In this document: in pieces, positions 1 to 8,316 of the stretch | How positions within the stretch are numbered: position 1 is the first letter of the stretch | Layout of the letters: each line of letters begins with the position of its first letter | DNA from: Calditrichota bacterium | GTDB taxonomy: Bacteria; Electryoneota; AABM5-125-24; Hatepunaeales; Hatepunaeaceae | DNA length: 64,000 bases | Assembly (NCBI GenBank): GCA_018644935.1 | Contig: JABGPL010000011.1 | Coordinates: 1-64,000 of the forward strand | Direction of reading: 5' to 3' | Made by a program: the position numbers and the translations under genes | The notes under the pieces: generated by a model | Databases searched by the model: none | What the model saw: the letters and a program-made list of their open reading frames with translations, nothing else | Told to the model about the DNA's origin: nothing

Positions 1-837
1 TTCACCTTCTTCGTTTATTTCACAAAAGTATATATTCCCACTTTCCTCGAGACTGAAAACGATGTTTCCCCTGACTTTAACTTTGTGAAATGATCTGAAC
101 CATTCCTCAGGTATGTAGGGATCTCTCTCTTCGGGGTTTTCCGGATCGGAAATGTCAATTATTCGTAGACCGAACCTGTCCGCCGCAATGATCGCATAAT
201 TTCCTATAACTTCCACATCAAGCGGATTACCCTCATGTTCGATTTCTGCTACTATTTGTGGGTTTTCAATATCTGAAATATCTATGGCTATCAATTCTGC
301 AGAGTTGCATGATGCAAAGATCATATCGTCGGATATGCATAAGGCTACTGTATGTCCTGGTAGTTCGATTGAATGCATTAGAGCGGGGTTTTCCAATTCG
401 GTGATATCAAATATTAATAAACCACTTGTGTCAGCCAAAAAGAGGTTGTCATCGCGAATTAGGAGATCGGTGTATCGCCCAGGTTCCTCCCATGTACTGA
501 TGATTTCAAAGTTGTCTCTTCTCAGGATTGAGAACCCTTGAAAAAAATCACGTGAGAAAATGTAGGAGTCAGTTACAAACACGTCGGTGGAATAGAGTTG
601 ATCAGTTTGATCAATGATTTCAGCCCATCTATTAGGATAACTTACAACCTGGATTCCCGTTTGTCCTGTTGAAATATAGGAGAGATTTCCAACAGCATCG
701 ATTCCTAATGCACGATCCCAGTAGTTAAAACGACTGGAAACAAAACTCACACCTGAGCTGTCCTGTGCATGAAGCGTAATTATCGATGTCAGAATTACCA
801 AAGATATAAAAAACAAAAATCTTTTAATCTTATTCAC
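1..837 (-). CDS. Secreted LVIVD-repeat beta-propeller protein, C-terminus cut by window edge
   Basis: This frame is open from position 837 down to position 1 (279 codons) and is missing from the ORF track because its stop lies outside the window. I chose the GTG at 837 because AGGAG sits six bases upstream and the protein then begins with a basic, hydrophobic signal peptide (MNKIKRFLFFISLVILTS) ending near LHAQ. The rest contains repeated units of the LVIVD type, for example LLIFDITELENPALM, LIAIDISDIENPQIV and LRIIDISDPENPEE, spaced about 40-45 residues apart. In this family such units form a beta-propeller; the role is usually unknown, and the proteins are often exported and sometimes carry a C-terminal sorting domain. 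No catalytic motif is visible. It is divergent from the subtilase gene at 1225, with a perfect palindrome between them. Confidence 0.8.
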   Translation of the reverse strand, partial: MNKIKRFLFFISLVILTSIITLHAQDSSGVSFVSSRFNYWDRALGIDAVGNLSYISTGQTGIQVVSYPNRWAEIIDQTDQLYSTDVFVTDSYIFSRDFFQGFSILRRDNFEIISTWEEPGRYTDLLIRDDNLFLADTSGLLIFDITELENPALMHSIELPGHTVALCISDDMIFASCNSAELIAIDISDIENPQIVAEIEHEGNPLDVEVIGNYAIIAADRFGLRIIDISDPENPEERDPYIPEEWFRSFHKVKVRGNIVFSLEESGNIYFCEINEEGE

Positions 838-959
838 GTTAGACTCCTGATATGAAGCAATCTGGAAATGACACCTTCCACAAATATAGTCAAAATAAGT
901 CCCTATAAAAATTAGTGAAAAGAATTTGCATATCCAATTCCATTCAGTATTTTCAGAAT

Positions 960-989
960 CTTTGTGCTATTGCAGCTAATAGCACAAAG
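960..989. promoter_or_regulatory. Perfect 12-bp inverted repeat in a divergent intergenic region
   Basis: CTTTGTGCTATT at 960-971 is followed by a six-base centre (GCAGCT) and the exact reverse complement AATAGCACAAAG at 978-989. It lies between the starts of the leftward LVIVD gene (837) and the rightward subtilase gene (1225). There is no T-run, so a terminator is unlikely. It could be an operator or a cruciform. A second small hairpin, TCAGTC-GGCT-GACTGA, lies at 1141-1156 in the likely 5' leader of the subtilase. Apart from these I see no gene between 838 and 1224. Confidence 0.55.
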
Positions 990-1224
990 TTAGGAACTAA
1001 ATGACGAATATGATAAGCTGATAGCAGGTTTGTATACGTTGGTACTCCCATGAGAATTGTTTGAATCTGAAAAATGAAGCTACCTACCTATTGTTTTATT
1101 TGGCAATAGAATAGTATCATTCAGAAATGGTTATCTGGAATCAGTCGGCTGACTGATGGTGGGGCAGGAATGTCCGACCTCTTGTTTAATACTCTCTGTG
1201 CGTTTTGAAATACATAAGGTCACG

Positions 1225-2892
1225 ATGAAAAAAATGTTCATAATGGTCGTTATTCTGCTACTGCTCTTCAATAATGGTTATTGTAACAATAAATGGTGGG
1301 TATTTTTCAATGACAAAGGTAGTTCCAGCCTTGATATAAACTCACAGTTTGTTGATCTGAAAAAGGACTGGCCGGAGCGATCTTTGAAGCGTCGTTTAAT
1401 GTCTGGGGTGAACCTCAGCAATGAAGATTTACCGATAGATGATAAATACATCGAGTATGTTCTCATCTGTGGTGCCCAAATCGTTGTTAAATCACGCTGG
1501 ATGAATGCTGTAAGTGTTATTGGAGATAATAAGGCAATTGAGGAAATAGAGAAATTATCATGTGTTAAAGGTGTGCAGCATGTGAAGAGAGCATACAGAG
1601 CCGAAGTTGAGCTGGTGGAGATAAGTGATGAGGAGTTGAACTTCAATGAAGTCTCTATGGGCGGAATACCACAGGGATTATATGGATTGTCTTATCGACA
1701 GGCAGAACAGGTGGGGGTTATTGAAGCACACGCTCGTGGATTTACAGGCGCAGGTGTATTGCTGGGAATTTTGGATACAGGATTTCAACTTGATCACAGG
1801 GCATTTGCGGGGATGGAGCTATTAGCTCAATACGACTTCATCAATAATGATGCTGATCCATCATATGATTACCGAACCGATGGGAGAGGTCAGCCTAATC
1901 ATGGCAGTGGATGTTTGTCCGTTATTGCGGGTTTCGAACCCGGCCGATTGGTCGGGATTGCACCGAAAGTTGCTGTTGCCGTTGGCAAGACAGAGATGAC
2001 AGGTACTGAGATGTTGCTTGAAGAAGATTACTGGGTGGTAGGAATAGAATGGCTTGAATGGCTCGGGGTAGATGTTGTTTCGAGCTCGCTTTCCTACCGG
2101 GATTGGTATGGCATAGAAGACTACGACGGCATAACTTCTGTAGCCTCACTTGCAGCTCAACGTGCCTTCGAGCTTGGTGTCGTGATCTGTAACTCCGCGG
2201 GAAATTCAGGTCCTGAGATGGTCACAATAGGCGCACCCGCAGATTCGCCAGGTGTACTTGCCATTGCAGCGGTAGATTCAGCCGGTGAGGTTACAGGATT
2301 TTCGTCAAGAGGACCATCTTCAGACGGCAGATTGAAGCCGGATGTTGCCGCGATGGGTAGACAGGTCGTCTGCATTCGTCCGCAGACATGGGATAAATAC
2401 AGCAGATGGAACGGGACCTCTCTTTCATGTCCGATTGTGGCTGGTGTTGTGGCACTGATACGGGAAGCACATCCCGATTGGACAGCTCAGGAAGTCGTAA
2501 CAGCCTTGAAAGAGACAGCTAATCGATCAGAGAGACCTGATTATAGTTATGGATTCGGTATCGTCAATGCAACCGCTGCTATAGACTATCCGGCAATTTC
2601 AGGACGAATAGTTTTTGCAAAGGACAATAATACAGATGCTTCAAATCAAATTGACAATGTGAACCTTCACGATTACTCACTTGTTGAAATATCCCTAACG
2701 GGAAAAAGAACAGTCCGGGATGTTAAGCCCAACAGAGACGGGTTATATGTTATCGCAAATCTACCAGATGATGATTATAGATTGCGAGTTTACTACGATG
2801 GATACAAGGTTTTTGATCGAGATGGATTTTCCTTACCCCCTACAATACAATACGATATTGTATTATACACCAGTTCGTTTTCCAAAATGTAA
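1225..2892 (+). CDS. Secreted subtilisin-like serine peptidase (family S8)
   Basis: The track starts this ORF at 1156, but the ATG at 1225 gives a clean signal peptide (MKKMFIMVVILLLLFNNGYC), so I use it (555 residues). The three S8 catalytic motifs are present: Asp184 in GILDTGFQLDH, His226 in NHGSG and Ser399 in NGTSLSCP. The oxyanion asparagine is probably Asn327 in NSAGNSG. Between the signal peptide and the catalytic domain (about 175-455) lies a region that could be a propeptide. After the catalytic domain there is about 100 residues resembling a carboxypeptidase-regulatory-like beta-sandwich (ISGRIVFAKD... DGLYVIANLPDDDYRLRVYY). I see no T9SS tail. It presumably degrades protein outside the cytoplasm; substrates are unknown. 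It converges on the histidine kinase gene with only 25 bp between stops and no terminator visible. Confidence 0.92.
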   Translation: MKKMFIMVVILLLLFNNGYCNNKWWVFFNDKGSSSLDINSQFVDLKKDWPERSLKRRLMSGVNLSNEDLPIDDKYIEYVLICGAQIVVKSRWMNAVSVIGDNKAIEEIEKLSCVKGVQHVKRAYRAEVELVEISDEELNFNEVSMGGIPQGLYGLSYRQAEQVGVIEAHARGFTGAGVLLGILDTGFQLDHRAFAGMELLAQYDFINNDADPSYDYRTDGRGQPNHGSGCLSVIAGFEPGRLVGIAPKVAVAVGKTEMTGTEMLLEEDYWVVGIEWLEWLGVDVVSSSLSYRDWYGIEDYDGITSVASLAAQRAFELGVVICNSAGNSGPEMVTIGAPADSPGVLAIAAVDSAGEVTGFSSRGPSSDGRLKPDVAAMGRQVVCIRPQTWDKYSRWNGTSLSCPIVAGVVALIREAHPDWTAQEVVTALKETANRSERPDYSYGFGIVNATAAIDYPAISGRIVFAKDNNTDASNQIDNVNLHDYSLVEISLTGKRTVRDVKPNRDGLYVIANLPDDDYRLRVYYDGYKVFDRDGFSLPPTIQYDIVLYTSSFSKM

Positions 2893-2917
2893 CCTGGAAA
2901 TGCATGTCTTGTCGAAT

Positions 2918-5020
2918 TTATGCCTTTGAGTCGAATATGCTCCTGATAGTCTTGGTTAACTTCTTGATACCAAACGGTTTTTCTAAATAGGGGATTGAAT
3001 CGTAATTCATTTCCTCATTTTCACATGCCCTACTCGAAGATCCCGACATGTAGAGGATATGCATGTCTTTCCATCGTTTATGCATTTTTCTTCCTAGCAG
3101 CTTTCCCCCGATTCCAGGCATGACGAGGTCAGTAATTAATAGGTCAACAGGTTTATCCAAATTACCTGAAACTTCTAATGCGTCTTCACCGCTTGATGCT
3201 GTGTAAACCCGATATCCCTGTGACATGAGGATGTTTTTAATTGTCTCTCTAATATGCTCTTCATCCTCGACTAACAGGATTGATTCATTCCCATTGAGAA
3301 TTTCATTAGTCTTTGATACTTTTCTCTTCTCTTTTGATTTTTGGTCTACAGCAGGGATATAGATTTTAAAGGTTGTACCCTGATCCTCTTTGCTGTCTAT
3401 CAGGACATGTCCATTACACTGTTCAATAATTCCATATACTGTTGATAGTCCTATACCAGTTCCTTTTCCAGTTTCTTTGGTAGTGAAAAATGGTTCGAAA
3501 GCCTGTGCTATAGCTTCAGGTGGCATACCATGTCCGGTATCACTGACTTCGATCAATGCGTAATAACCAGGTTTTACATCAGGATGTAATGTAGCATAAT
3601 TTTCATCGAGGCGAATATTCCTCGTCTTGATTTTTAGCTTTCCGCCGTCCGGCATCGCATCTCTTGCATTTACTGCAAGGTTAAAGATAATTTGTTCCAA
3701 CTGGCACGAATCAATTAGTACAGAGGCTAATTCCCTATCTGGCATGAGGAGCATATCAATATCCTCACCAATAATCCGCCTTAACAACAATTCCATTTTG
3801 TTAAGAGCCGAATTGATCTCAAGGACTTCAGGATTTGCGTTTTTCTTCCGACTGAATTCTAAGAGCTGGCCGGTCAGATCTATTGATGATGAGGCAGCCA
3901 TATCAATTTGCTTAAGTGACTCTTGAAGGGGATCATCGGAATTGAGCGAGGCCAGTTCCAATTGAGAATTTACTATTATAACAGTTAGTAGATTGTTCAA
4001 ATCGTGCACTACCCCCCTTGCCAGTTCACTAAAAGCCTCCATTCTCTGAGCATGTAAGAATTTATGGTGTAGAACTTTAAATTTGGTGACATCCTGACAA
4101 ACTAATACACCACCAGTAATCTCATTGCCTATACCTCGCCTCGGAGCCCCAAACACATTGATGTGTTTTGTATTACCAGAAAAAGATTCTATTTCGACAT
4201 CATAATAATAAATTTCCTCGCCGCTTAAAATCTGATCGATGAAGCCTGGGTTATCGCTTTTCAATTTTGAACTTTGGAATTTGTTGAGAATTTTAAATGC
4301 TTTCAGTTCCTTATCAATTTCACCAGCTTCAAGAGTATTAATAAATGCTTTGTTCGTAAACTGAACTTCACCAAAAGGATCAAAATACACAATACCTACT
4401 GGAACTAAATCGGAGATAGTCTTGTTGAGCTTCTCAGAGTCACGCAGTCGATTAACAACATCAACTCTTTTGGAAATATCACGCAAGACCGCTGCAAATT
4501 CGCCTTTGCGTGGAGAGAATACCTGAACATTGTAATACGAACCTAAGTCTTTAAAATAGGTGTCGAATTCTTCTGGTATCCCTGTCTGAGCAACTCTGGA
4601 ATATTTATCAAGGTGGGCTATTCTCTTTCTGCGAAAGTGCTCTTTAGCCGTTTTTCCAAGAAGTTCTTCACGATTGCAGCCAGAGATTAGCTTATATTGA
4701 TGGTTCACTTCCCTGAATACAAAATCTATTGGTGTGCCCTCTGAATTATAAATTATTTCACAGAAAGCAACAGCCTCGTTCAAGTTGTTGAAAAGTGATC
4801 CCATTTTGTAATTCTCTTCACTCAGAACATCATCATACTTGTCCCAGGTGTTTCCCCCATTGATTGACAATTCAGTATCAGCTAAGGAAAATGTGTTCTT
4901 TTTTGAAAACCTACGCGTCTGAGTTGGCAACCGAAGCCAGTCACCTCTTGTTGGATCAACAAAACTGTGTTGAATGTTCTTGCTAGGTTCTAACATATCA
5001 GCGAATTGATCAAGTTCCAA
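2918..5020 (-). CDS. Hybrid sensor histidine kinase with PAS domains and C-terminal receiver
   Basis: The protein has 700 residues. Two PAS-like sensor regions (about 75-195 and 200-320) precede a HisKA dimerisation helix with the phospho-acceptor His339 in GVVHDLNNLL. An HATPase_c domain follows, showing the N-box (NLAVNARDAMPDGG), G1 (DTGHGMP), F-box (FEPFFTTK) and G2 (GKGTGIGLS). A receiver domain (about 575-695) ends the protein, with acidic residues in LLVEDEEH, phospho-acceptor Asp631 in ITDLVMPG and the conserved Lys in YLEKPFG. No transmembrane helix is visible, so it probably senses a cytoplasmic signal. The start codon is TTG; AGGAG lies seven bases upstream, which is why I keep it over the ATG eight codons later. 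The output domain after phosphotransfer is not encoded next to it, so its partner must lie elsewhere. Confidence 0.92.
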   Translation of the reverse strand: MELDQFADMLEPSKNIQHSFVDPTRGDWLRLPTQTRRFSKKNTFSLADTELSINGGNTWDKYDDVLSEENYKMGSLFNNLNEAVAFCEIIYNSEGTPIDFVFREVNHQYKLISGCNREELLGKTAKEHFRRKRIAHLDKYSRVAQTGIPEEFDTYFKDLGSYYNVQVFSPRKGEFAAVLRDISKRVDVVNRLRDSEKLNKTISDLVPVGIVYFDPFGEVQFTNKAFINTLEAGEIDKELKAFKILNKFQSSKLKSDNPGFIDQILSGEEIYYYDVEIESFSGNTKHINVFGAPRRGIGNEITGGVLVCQDVTKFKVLHHKFLHAQRMEAFSELARGVVHDLNNLLTVIIVNSQLELASLNSDDPLQESLKQIDMAASSSIDLTGQLLEFSRKKNANPEVLEINSALNKMELLLRRIIGEDIDMLLMPDRELASVLIDSCQLEQIIFNLAVNARDAMPDGGKLKIKTRNIRLDENYATLHPDVKPGYYALIEVSDTGHGMPPEAIAQAFEPFFTTKETGKGTGIGLSTVYGIIEQCNGHVLIDSKEDQGTTFKIYIPAVDQKSKEKRKVSKTNEILNGNESILLVEDEEHIRETIKNILMSQGYRVYTASSGEDALEVSGNLDKPVDLLITDLVMPGIGGKLLGRKMHKRWKDMHILYMSGSSSRACENEEMNYDSIPYLEKPFGIKKLTKTIRSIFDSKA

Positions 5021-5602
5021 TGTAAACTCCTAACTATGCAAATCGTATATTAATGATAAAACACCAACGTACGGCATTCCGGATATAGAATTATGAGTTT
5101 GAAAGACAGTAAATTCGTCAGAATATTTTTTGTCTTTATAAAAGCAGTTCTGTTTAATTCCGATCACTAATTCCAATCATCTGGTCGGATGAGTCTCAAA
5201 AATTGCTTGTTTTCTCAAACTTTCTGGGATCAATATCAGACCCTTTCGTTTGTGATATACACCAAAAAAACGTTTAATTATTGTTTGAAAAACTATTTTT
5301 GAAAAAAAAATACCTTTCTTTTCTAACAATAAATTTGTATCTTCAATAAGAGTATTTATGCAAAATTGCATAGCAAGTTACTGTTTTTCTTACAGTGTTC
5401 GCCCAATAAATACAGGATTGGCATGACCAACGGGTATTCCTTTTAGCCCATTTAGGGTTTACAGATGTATTAATCCTGAACATCGATTTCCAAAATCGAA
5501 ATTGGGATAAATGAAGTTGTCCGTGCAGATGTTTTTGAATTTCTCCGTTTCTGATTTGTTTATGGAGAAGAACATCGCAATCGAAAAGAAAGGGATACCG
5601 TC
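5021..5602. other. Divergent intergenic region, no supported gene
   Basis: This AT-rich stretch separates the leftward kinase from the rightward lipoprotein gene and should hold both promoters. A hairpin TCGATTT-CCA-AAATCGA lies at 5483-5499. A 64-residue minus-strand ORF (5177-5371) has no Shine-Dalgarno sequence and a composition expected from AT-rich DNA, so I do not call it a gene. Confidence 0.5.
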
Positions 5603-6214
5603 ATGTACAAAAAATTGTTATTATTAATTCCGGTAATACTCCTGACCGGATGTTACACAATGCTATACCCTCCCCCTGAGTACTTCACTTACGAAGAAGC
5701 ATATCCCGATTCACTTTTAGATTCCAGCGTAGTTAACGGTGTGAATATCAACATTTACAATAATATTGATAATGAATATCTCGGTCGTTACTATCAGGAT
5801 TCAAGATATTTTCGTCATTACGGATGGTATGACGACTATTATTGGGATCCATATTATTACAATTATGATAGTTATCATCACCACCATAACTGGGATCGTA
5901 ATCGGTATCGAGTGGGTAGAGGTCACTGGGATGGCAAAGTACGTAAGCCTGAACGAAAAAGAAGGACTGATAATCTCAGGCGTGAATCCAATATGCCTAT
6001 TTCGCCAGAGTATGTTGCGCCTGTAGGTTCCAAATCACCTGCGCCATCCTCTGGTGCCGCCTGGAATCCAAAAACATCGCCCGTAAAAGAGGCTAAGGAA
6101 GAGCCAAAGAAGCGAAAAGTCAGGTCAATCGAAAAGGAAAGTAAAGAAAAACAACCTGAAACAGAGAAAAAAGAAGGAAAAAAAGAGCGTCGAAAAGACT
6201 CACCGCGGAGATAA
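5603..6214 (+). CDS. Lipoprotein of unknown function, His/Tyr-rich with charged Lys/Glu tail
   Basis: The 203-residue product begins with a lipoprotein signal peptide (MYKKLLLLIPVILLTGC); the lipobox LTGC predicts lipidation of Cys17. A Tyr/Asp-rich middle contains a HHHHNW stretch around residue 95, and the last 70 residues are dominated by Lys, Glu, Arg and Pro, probably unstructured. The start is supported by GAAAGG about eight bases upstream. Its stop is two bases before the ATG of the barrel protein at 6217, so the two are almost certainly cotranscribed and may work together at the outer membrane. The histidine cluster could bind metal, but it is short and this is a guess. I do not recognise a family. 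Confidence 0.8.
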   Translation: MYKKLLLLIPVILLTGCYTMLYPPPEYFTYEEAYPDSLLDSSVVNGVNINIYNNIDNEYLGRYYQDSRYFRHYGWYDDYYWDPYYYNYDSYHHHHNWDRNRYRVGRGHWDGKVRKPERKRRTDNLRRESNMPISPEYVAPVGSKSPAPSSGAAWNPKTSPVKEAKEEPKKRKVRSIEKESKEKQPETEKKEGKKERRKDSPRR

Positions 6215-6216
6215 TA

Positions 6217-7359
6217 ATGAAAACAATAAACTTAGTTGCAGCCGTAATCATCTTGTTTTTAATATCCAGTGCTTCCGCTCAAGTAAAAGACGACTTGTTA
6301 CGCCCATTCTTCGGATTCTATGATTCACAATCTCTTACAAATGCCATCGGACATGCCACGGTAGCGTCCGGTCACTTAATTCCTGGAAAAACCAGTAATC
6401 CTGCCAATCTTGGGATGCATAGGTTTTATCATCTCACCGGTTGTTTTGTCAATGGTCAGTTTGAGAGTGATAACAGCAACATATCTAACCTGAACATTGG
6501 GGGAGTATACGCAATTCTGCCTTACAAAGTGTTTCAGGGAAGTATGGTGGTTGGTCTCGGAATTCAAAGGGATATAGATTTCTCGGGTGGTTCAAAGGAC
6601 AATTCGTATGAAATCCTGGAAGAGGGTGGATTGTATTCAACACAGGCTGGTATTGCTGTTGAATTCGTCGAAAACTTGTTTGTAGGAGCAGAAGTTTCTT
6701 ATCTAAGGGGAGAGGATGAGGTTTCAAAACTTGGGCTTCAAAATTCAACACACCTGAATCCCGATTATAGTGGTTTCGAAGCCTCGCTTGGATTTGTACA
6801 GATGTTGTCGCCACACGCTCAGATGGGAGCTTCCATTCAATTACCGTCTTATGTTTGGGTTGACGAAGTAATTACGAGCTGGCCAACCGATAGCACTGAA
6901 TTGGCGTTAAGGGATTTGACCGAGTATACTCTCAGAAAACCGCTGGCTTTTCATGCCGGATTTGCAGTCATGTATGAGTATATTAATCTCTTTTACGAGT
7001 GGGAATGGACAGATTGGCGAAATCTCGAATTCTCTTCGGATGAGTATTTTGCAGGTGATGTTATTGAGATCAACAATGAAATTCAGGGAGAAATGAAGGC
7101 TACTTCAACTCATCATATTGGAATGGCAGTCCATCCACCCTGGATTCCCCTGCATGTTTACACGGGTTATCAATATATGCCAACCCAATATTCCGGGGCA
7201 TACGATGGAAACCGTCGACAATCGTTGAGTTTCGGTTTATCTTATGTGTTGAACCAACAGATGAGTATTCACACTTCAAGCACAAGATATTATTGGAAAT
7301 ACTTAGGTGAAAAAGAAAATTTCACCCAGTTAGTTTTCGGTTTTTCGCTTCATTACTAA
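6217..7359 (+). CDS. Outer-membrane beta-barrel protein, FadL/PorV-like
   Basis: The product has 380 residues, a signal peptide cleaved after about residue 21 (ISSASAQ), and then alternating amphipathic strands with aromatic girdles, ending in FGFSLHY, an aromatic C-terminus typical of barrels inserted by the BAM machinery. The N-terminal plug-like region with NPANLGMHRFYHL recalls the NPAG/NPAN motif of FadL/TodX and PorV/PorQ-type barrels. In those families the protein carries hydrophobic compounds or serves as a scaffold for T9SS cargo; which applies here cannot be read from sequence. The gene starts two bases after the lipoprotein stop, and the GGAG in the end of that gene can serve as its ribosome site, which suggests translational coupling. 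It converges on the VOC gene with 22 bp between stops. Confidence 0.8.
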   Translation: MKTINLVAAVIILFLISSASAQVKDDLLRPFFGFYDSQSLTNAIGHATVASGHLIPGKTSNPANLGMHRFYHLTGCFVNGQFESDNSNISNLNIGGVYAILPYKVFQGSMVVGLGIQRDIDFSGGSKDNSYEILEEGGLYSTQAGIAVEFVENLFVGAEVSYLRGEDEVSKLGLQNSTHLNPDYSGFEASLGFVQMLSPHAQMGASIQLPSYVWVDEVITSWPTDSTELALRDLTEYTLRKPLAFHAGFAVMYEYINLFYEWEWTDWRNLEFSSDEYFAGDVIEINNEIQGEMKATSTHHIGMAVHPPWIPLHVYTGYQYMPTQYSGAYDGNRRQSLSFGLSYVLNQQMSIHTSSTRYYWKYLGEKENFTQLVFGFSLHY

Positions 7360-7381
7360 CCTACAAACGAATGACTGGTAA

Positions 7382-7750
7382 CTAAACCGCGTCGGGATCA
7401 CGGTGCATTATTCCGAATATATTGCCTTCAGTGTCTTTACAATAAGCGAAGTAACCCACACCCGGGATGGGGATTTTGGCTGTGATAGCCTCACCGCCAG
7501 ATGATTTAATTTTTTCCATGTACTCGTCAACACTGGGAACGCTAATTGTGTTGGTCACCGGGGGCAATAACTCATCACGCGGCATTAATGCGCCGTTTAT
7601 GCCTGCCTCGCCTTCTCCTTCAGAATAGACGAGATGGTAGTCGCCCGAATCTCCCCATTTCTCAATCCGCCATCCAAAAACATCCTTGTAGAATTCAATA
7701 GCGCGTTCTAACTCATCACAGCCTATTTCAAAATGAAATACTCTTGGCAT
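7382..7750 (-). CDS. VOC-superfamily (glyoxalase/bleomycin-resistance-like) protein
   Basis: This 122-residue single-domain protein has the vicinal-oxygen-chelate pattern: an opening strand with a conserved His (VFHFEIGCDEL), the helix ERAIEFYKDVFGW, a central INGALMPR strand, and the closing strand YCKDTEGNIFGIMHRD. VOC proteins bind a divalent metal with two to four side chains and act on small oxygen- or sulfur-containing substrates; the candidate ligands here are His6 and the terminal acidic or His residues. The specific reaction is not predictable. GGAGGGAG precedes the ATG. It is the last gene of a leftward run with the corrinoid adenosyltransferase (31 bp upstream) and the FadL barrel. 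Confidence 0.85.
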   Translation of the reverse strand: MPRVFHFEIGCDELERAIEFYKDVFGWRIEKWGDSGDYHLVYSEGEGEAGINGALMPRDELLPPVTNTISVPSVDEYMEKIKSSGGEAITAKIPIPGVGYFAYCKDTEGNIFGIMHRDPDAV

Positions 7751-7781
7751 GCTCCCTCCCTAGTGTTTTAGCTTTGAATAA

Positions 7782-8309
7782 TCAGAAATCAATTCCTTTT
7801 CGGGATTCAACTCCTTTCTGGTAATAGTGTTTGATCTCTTTCATTTCTGTAACAAGATCAGCATATTCGAACCAGTTTTCCGGACAGTATCTCCCGGTCA
7901 GAATTAACTCAGTCGTATCTGACCAATTGGTGAACAGTTCTATGACATCTTCATTTTTGCATAATCCGAAATGACATACTGTACTAATCTCATCGAGAAT
8001 AACTACATCATAAGATGATATCTTCAGGGTCTCCTTTGCAAACTCTAAACCAGATTTTATTTCTTGTATCTCTGTCTTATTGGGGGGGCGTTTTTCAAGG
8101 ACATGGTCATCACTGCCAATTGTTTCAATGGTGACAAAGCTAGAGAATTGTTTTAAAGATTCTAACTCAGTGTATGGGAAGCCTTTTTTCATAAACTGAA
8201 CTAATAAACATTTATAGTTAGAGGCAACAGCTCTCAGCAAAATGCCGAGAGCCGCAGTAGTCTTACCTTTTCCATTGCCTGTATAGATCTGAATGCATCC
8301 GCGATCCAT
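7782..8309 (-). CDS. cobO: Cob(I)yrinic acid a,c-diamide adenosyltransferase (CobA/CobO/BtuR type)
   Basis: The 175-residue length fits the family. The N-terminal P-loop is GNGKGKTTAALG (residues 10-21), the modified Walker A that binds ATP in the opposite orientation in this enzyme. The conserved VQFMKKG and VVILDEIS (Walker-B-like) segments and LILTGRYCPENWFEYADLVTEM near the end are all typical. It transfers the 5'-deoxyadenosyl group of ATP to cob(I)alamin or its precursors, making adenosylcobalamin in the cytoplasm. The gene starts seven bases after the FadL-type barrel stop, with AAGG five bases before the ATG. No other cobalamin genes are present, so salvage rather than de novo synthesis is a reasonable inference. 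It is also possible, though unproven, that the neighbouring barrel serves corrinoid or other ligand uptake. Confidence 0.93.
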   Translation of the reverse strand: MDRGCIQIYTGNGKGKTTAALGILLRAVASNYKCLLVQFMKKGFPYTELESLKQFSSFVTIETIGSDDHVLEKRPPNKTEIQEIKSGLEFAKETLKISSYDVVILDEISTVCHFGLCKNEDVIELFTNWSDTTELILTGRYCPENWFEYADLVTEMKEIKHYYQKGVESRKGIDF

Positions 8310-8316
8310 GAGAACC

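Noticed and set aside
5177-5371. 64-residue minus-strand ORF in the kinase-lipoprotein gap
   Set aside because: No Shine-Dalgarno sequence, AT-driven composition and no recognisable motif; not supported as a gene.
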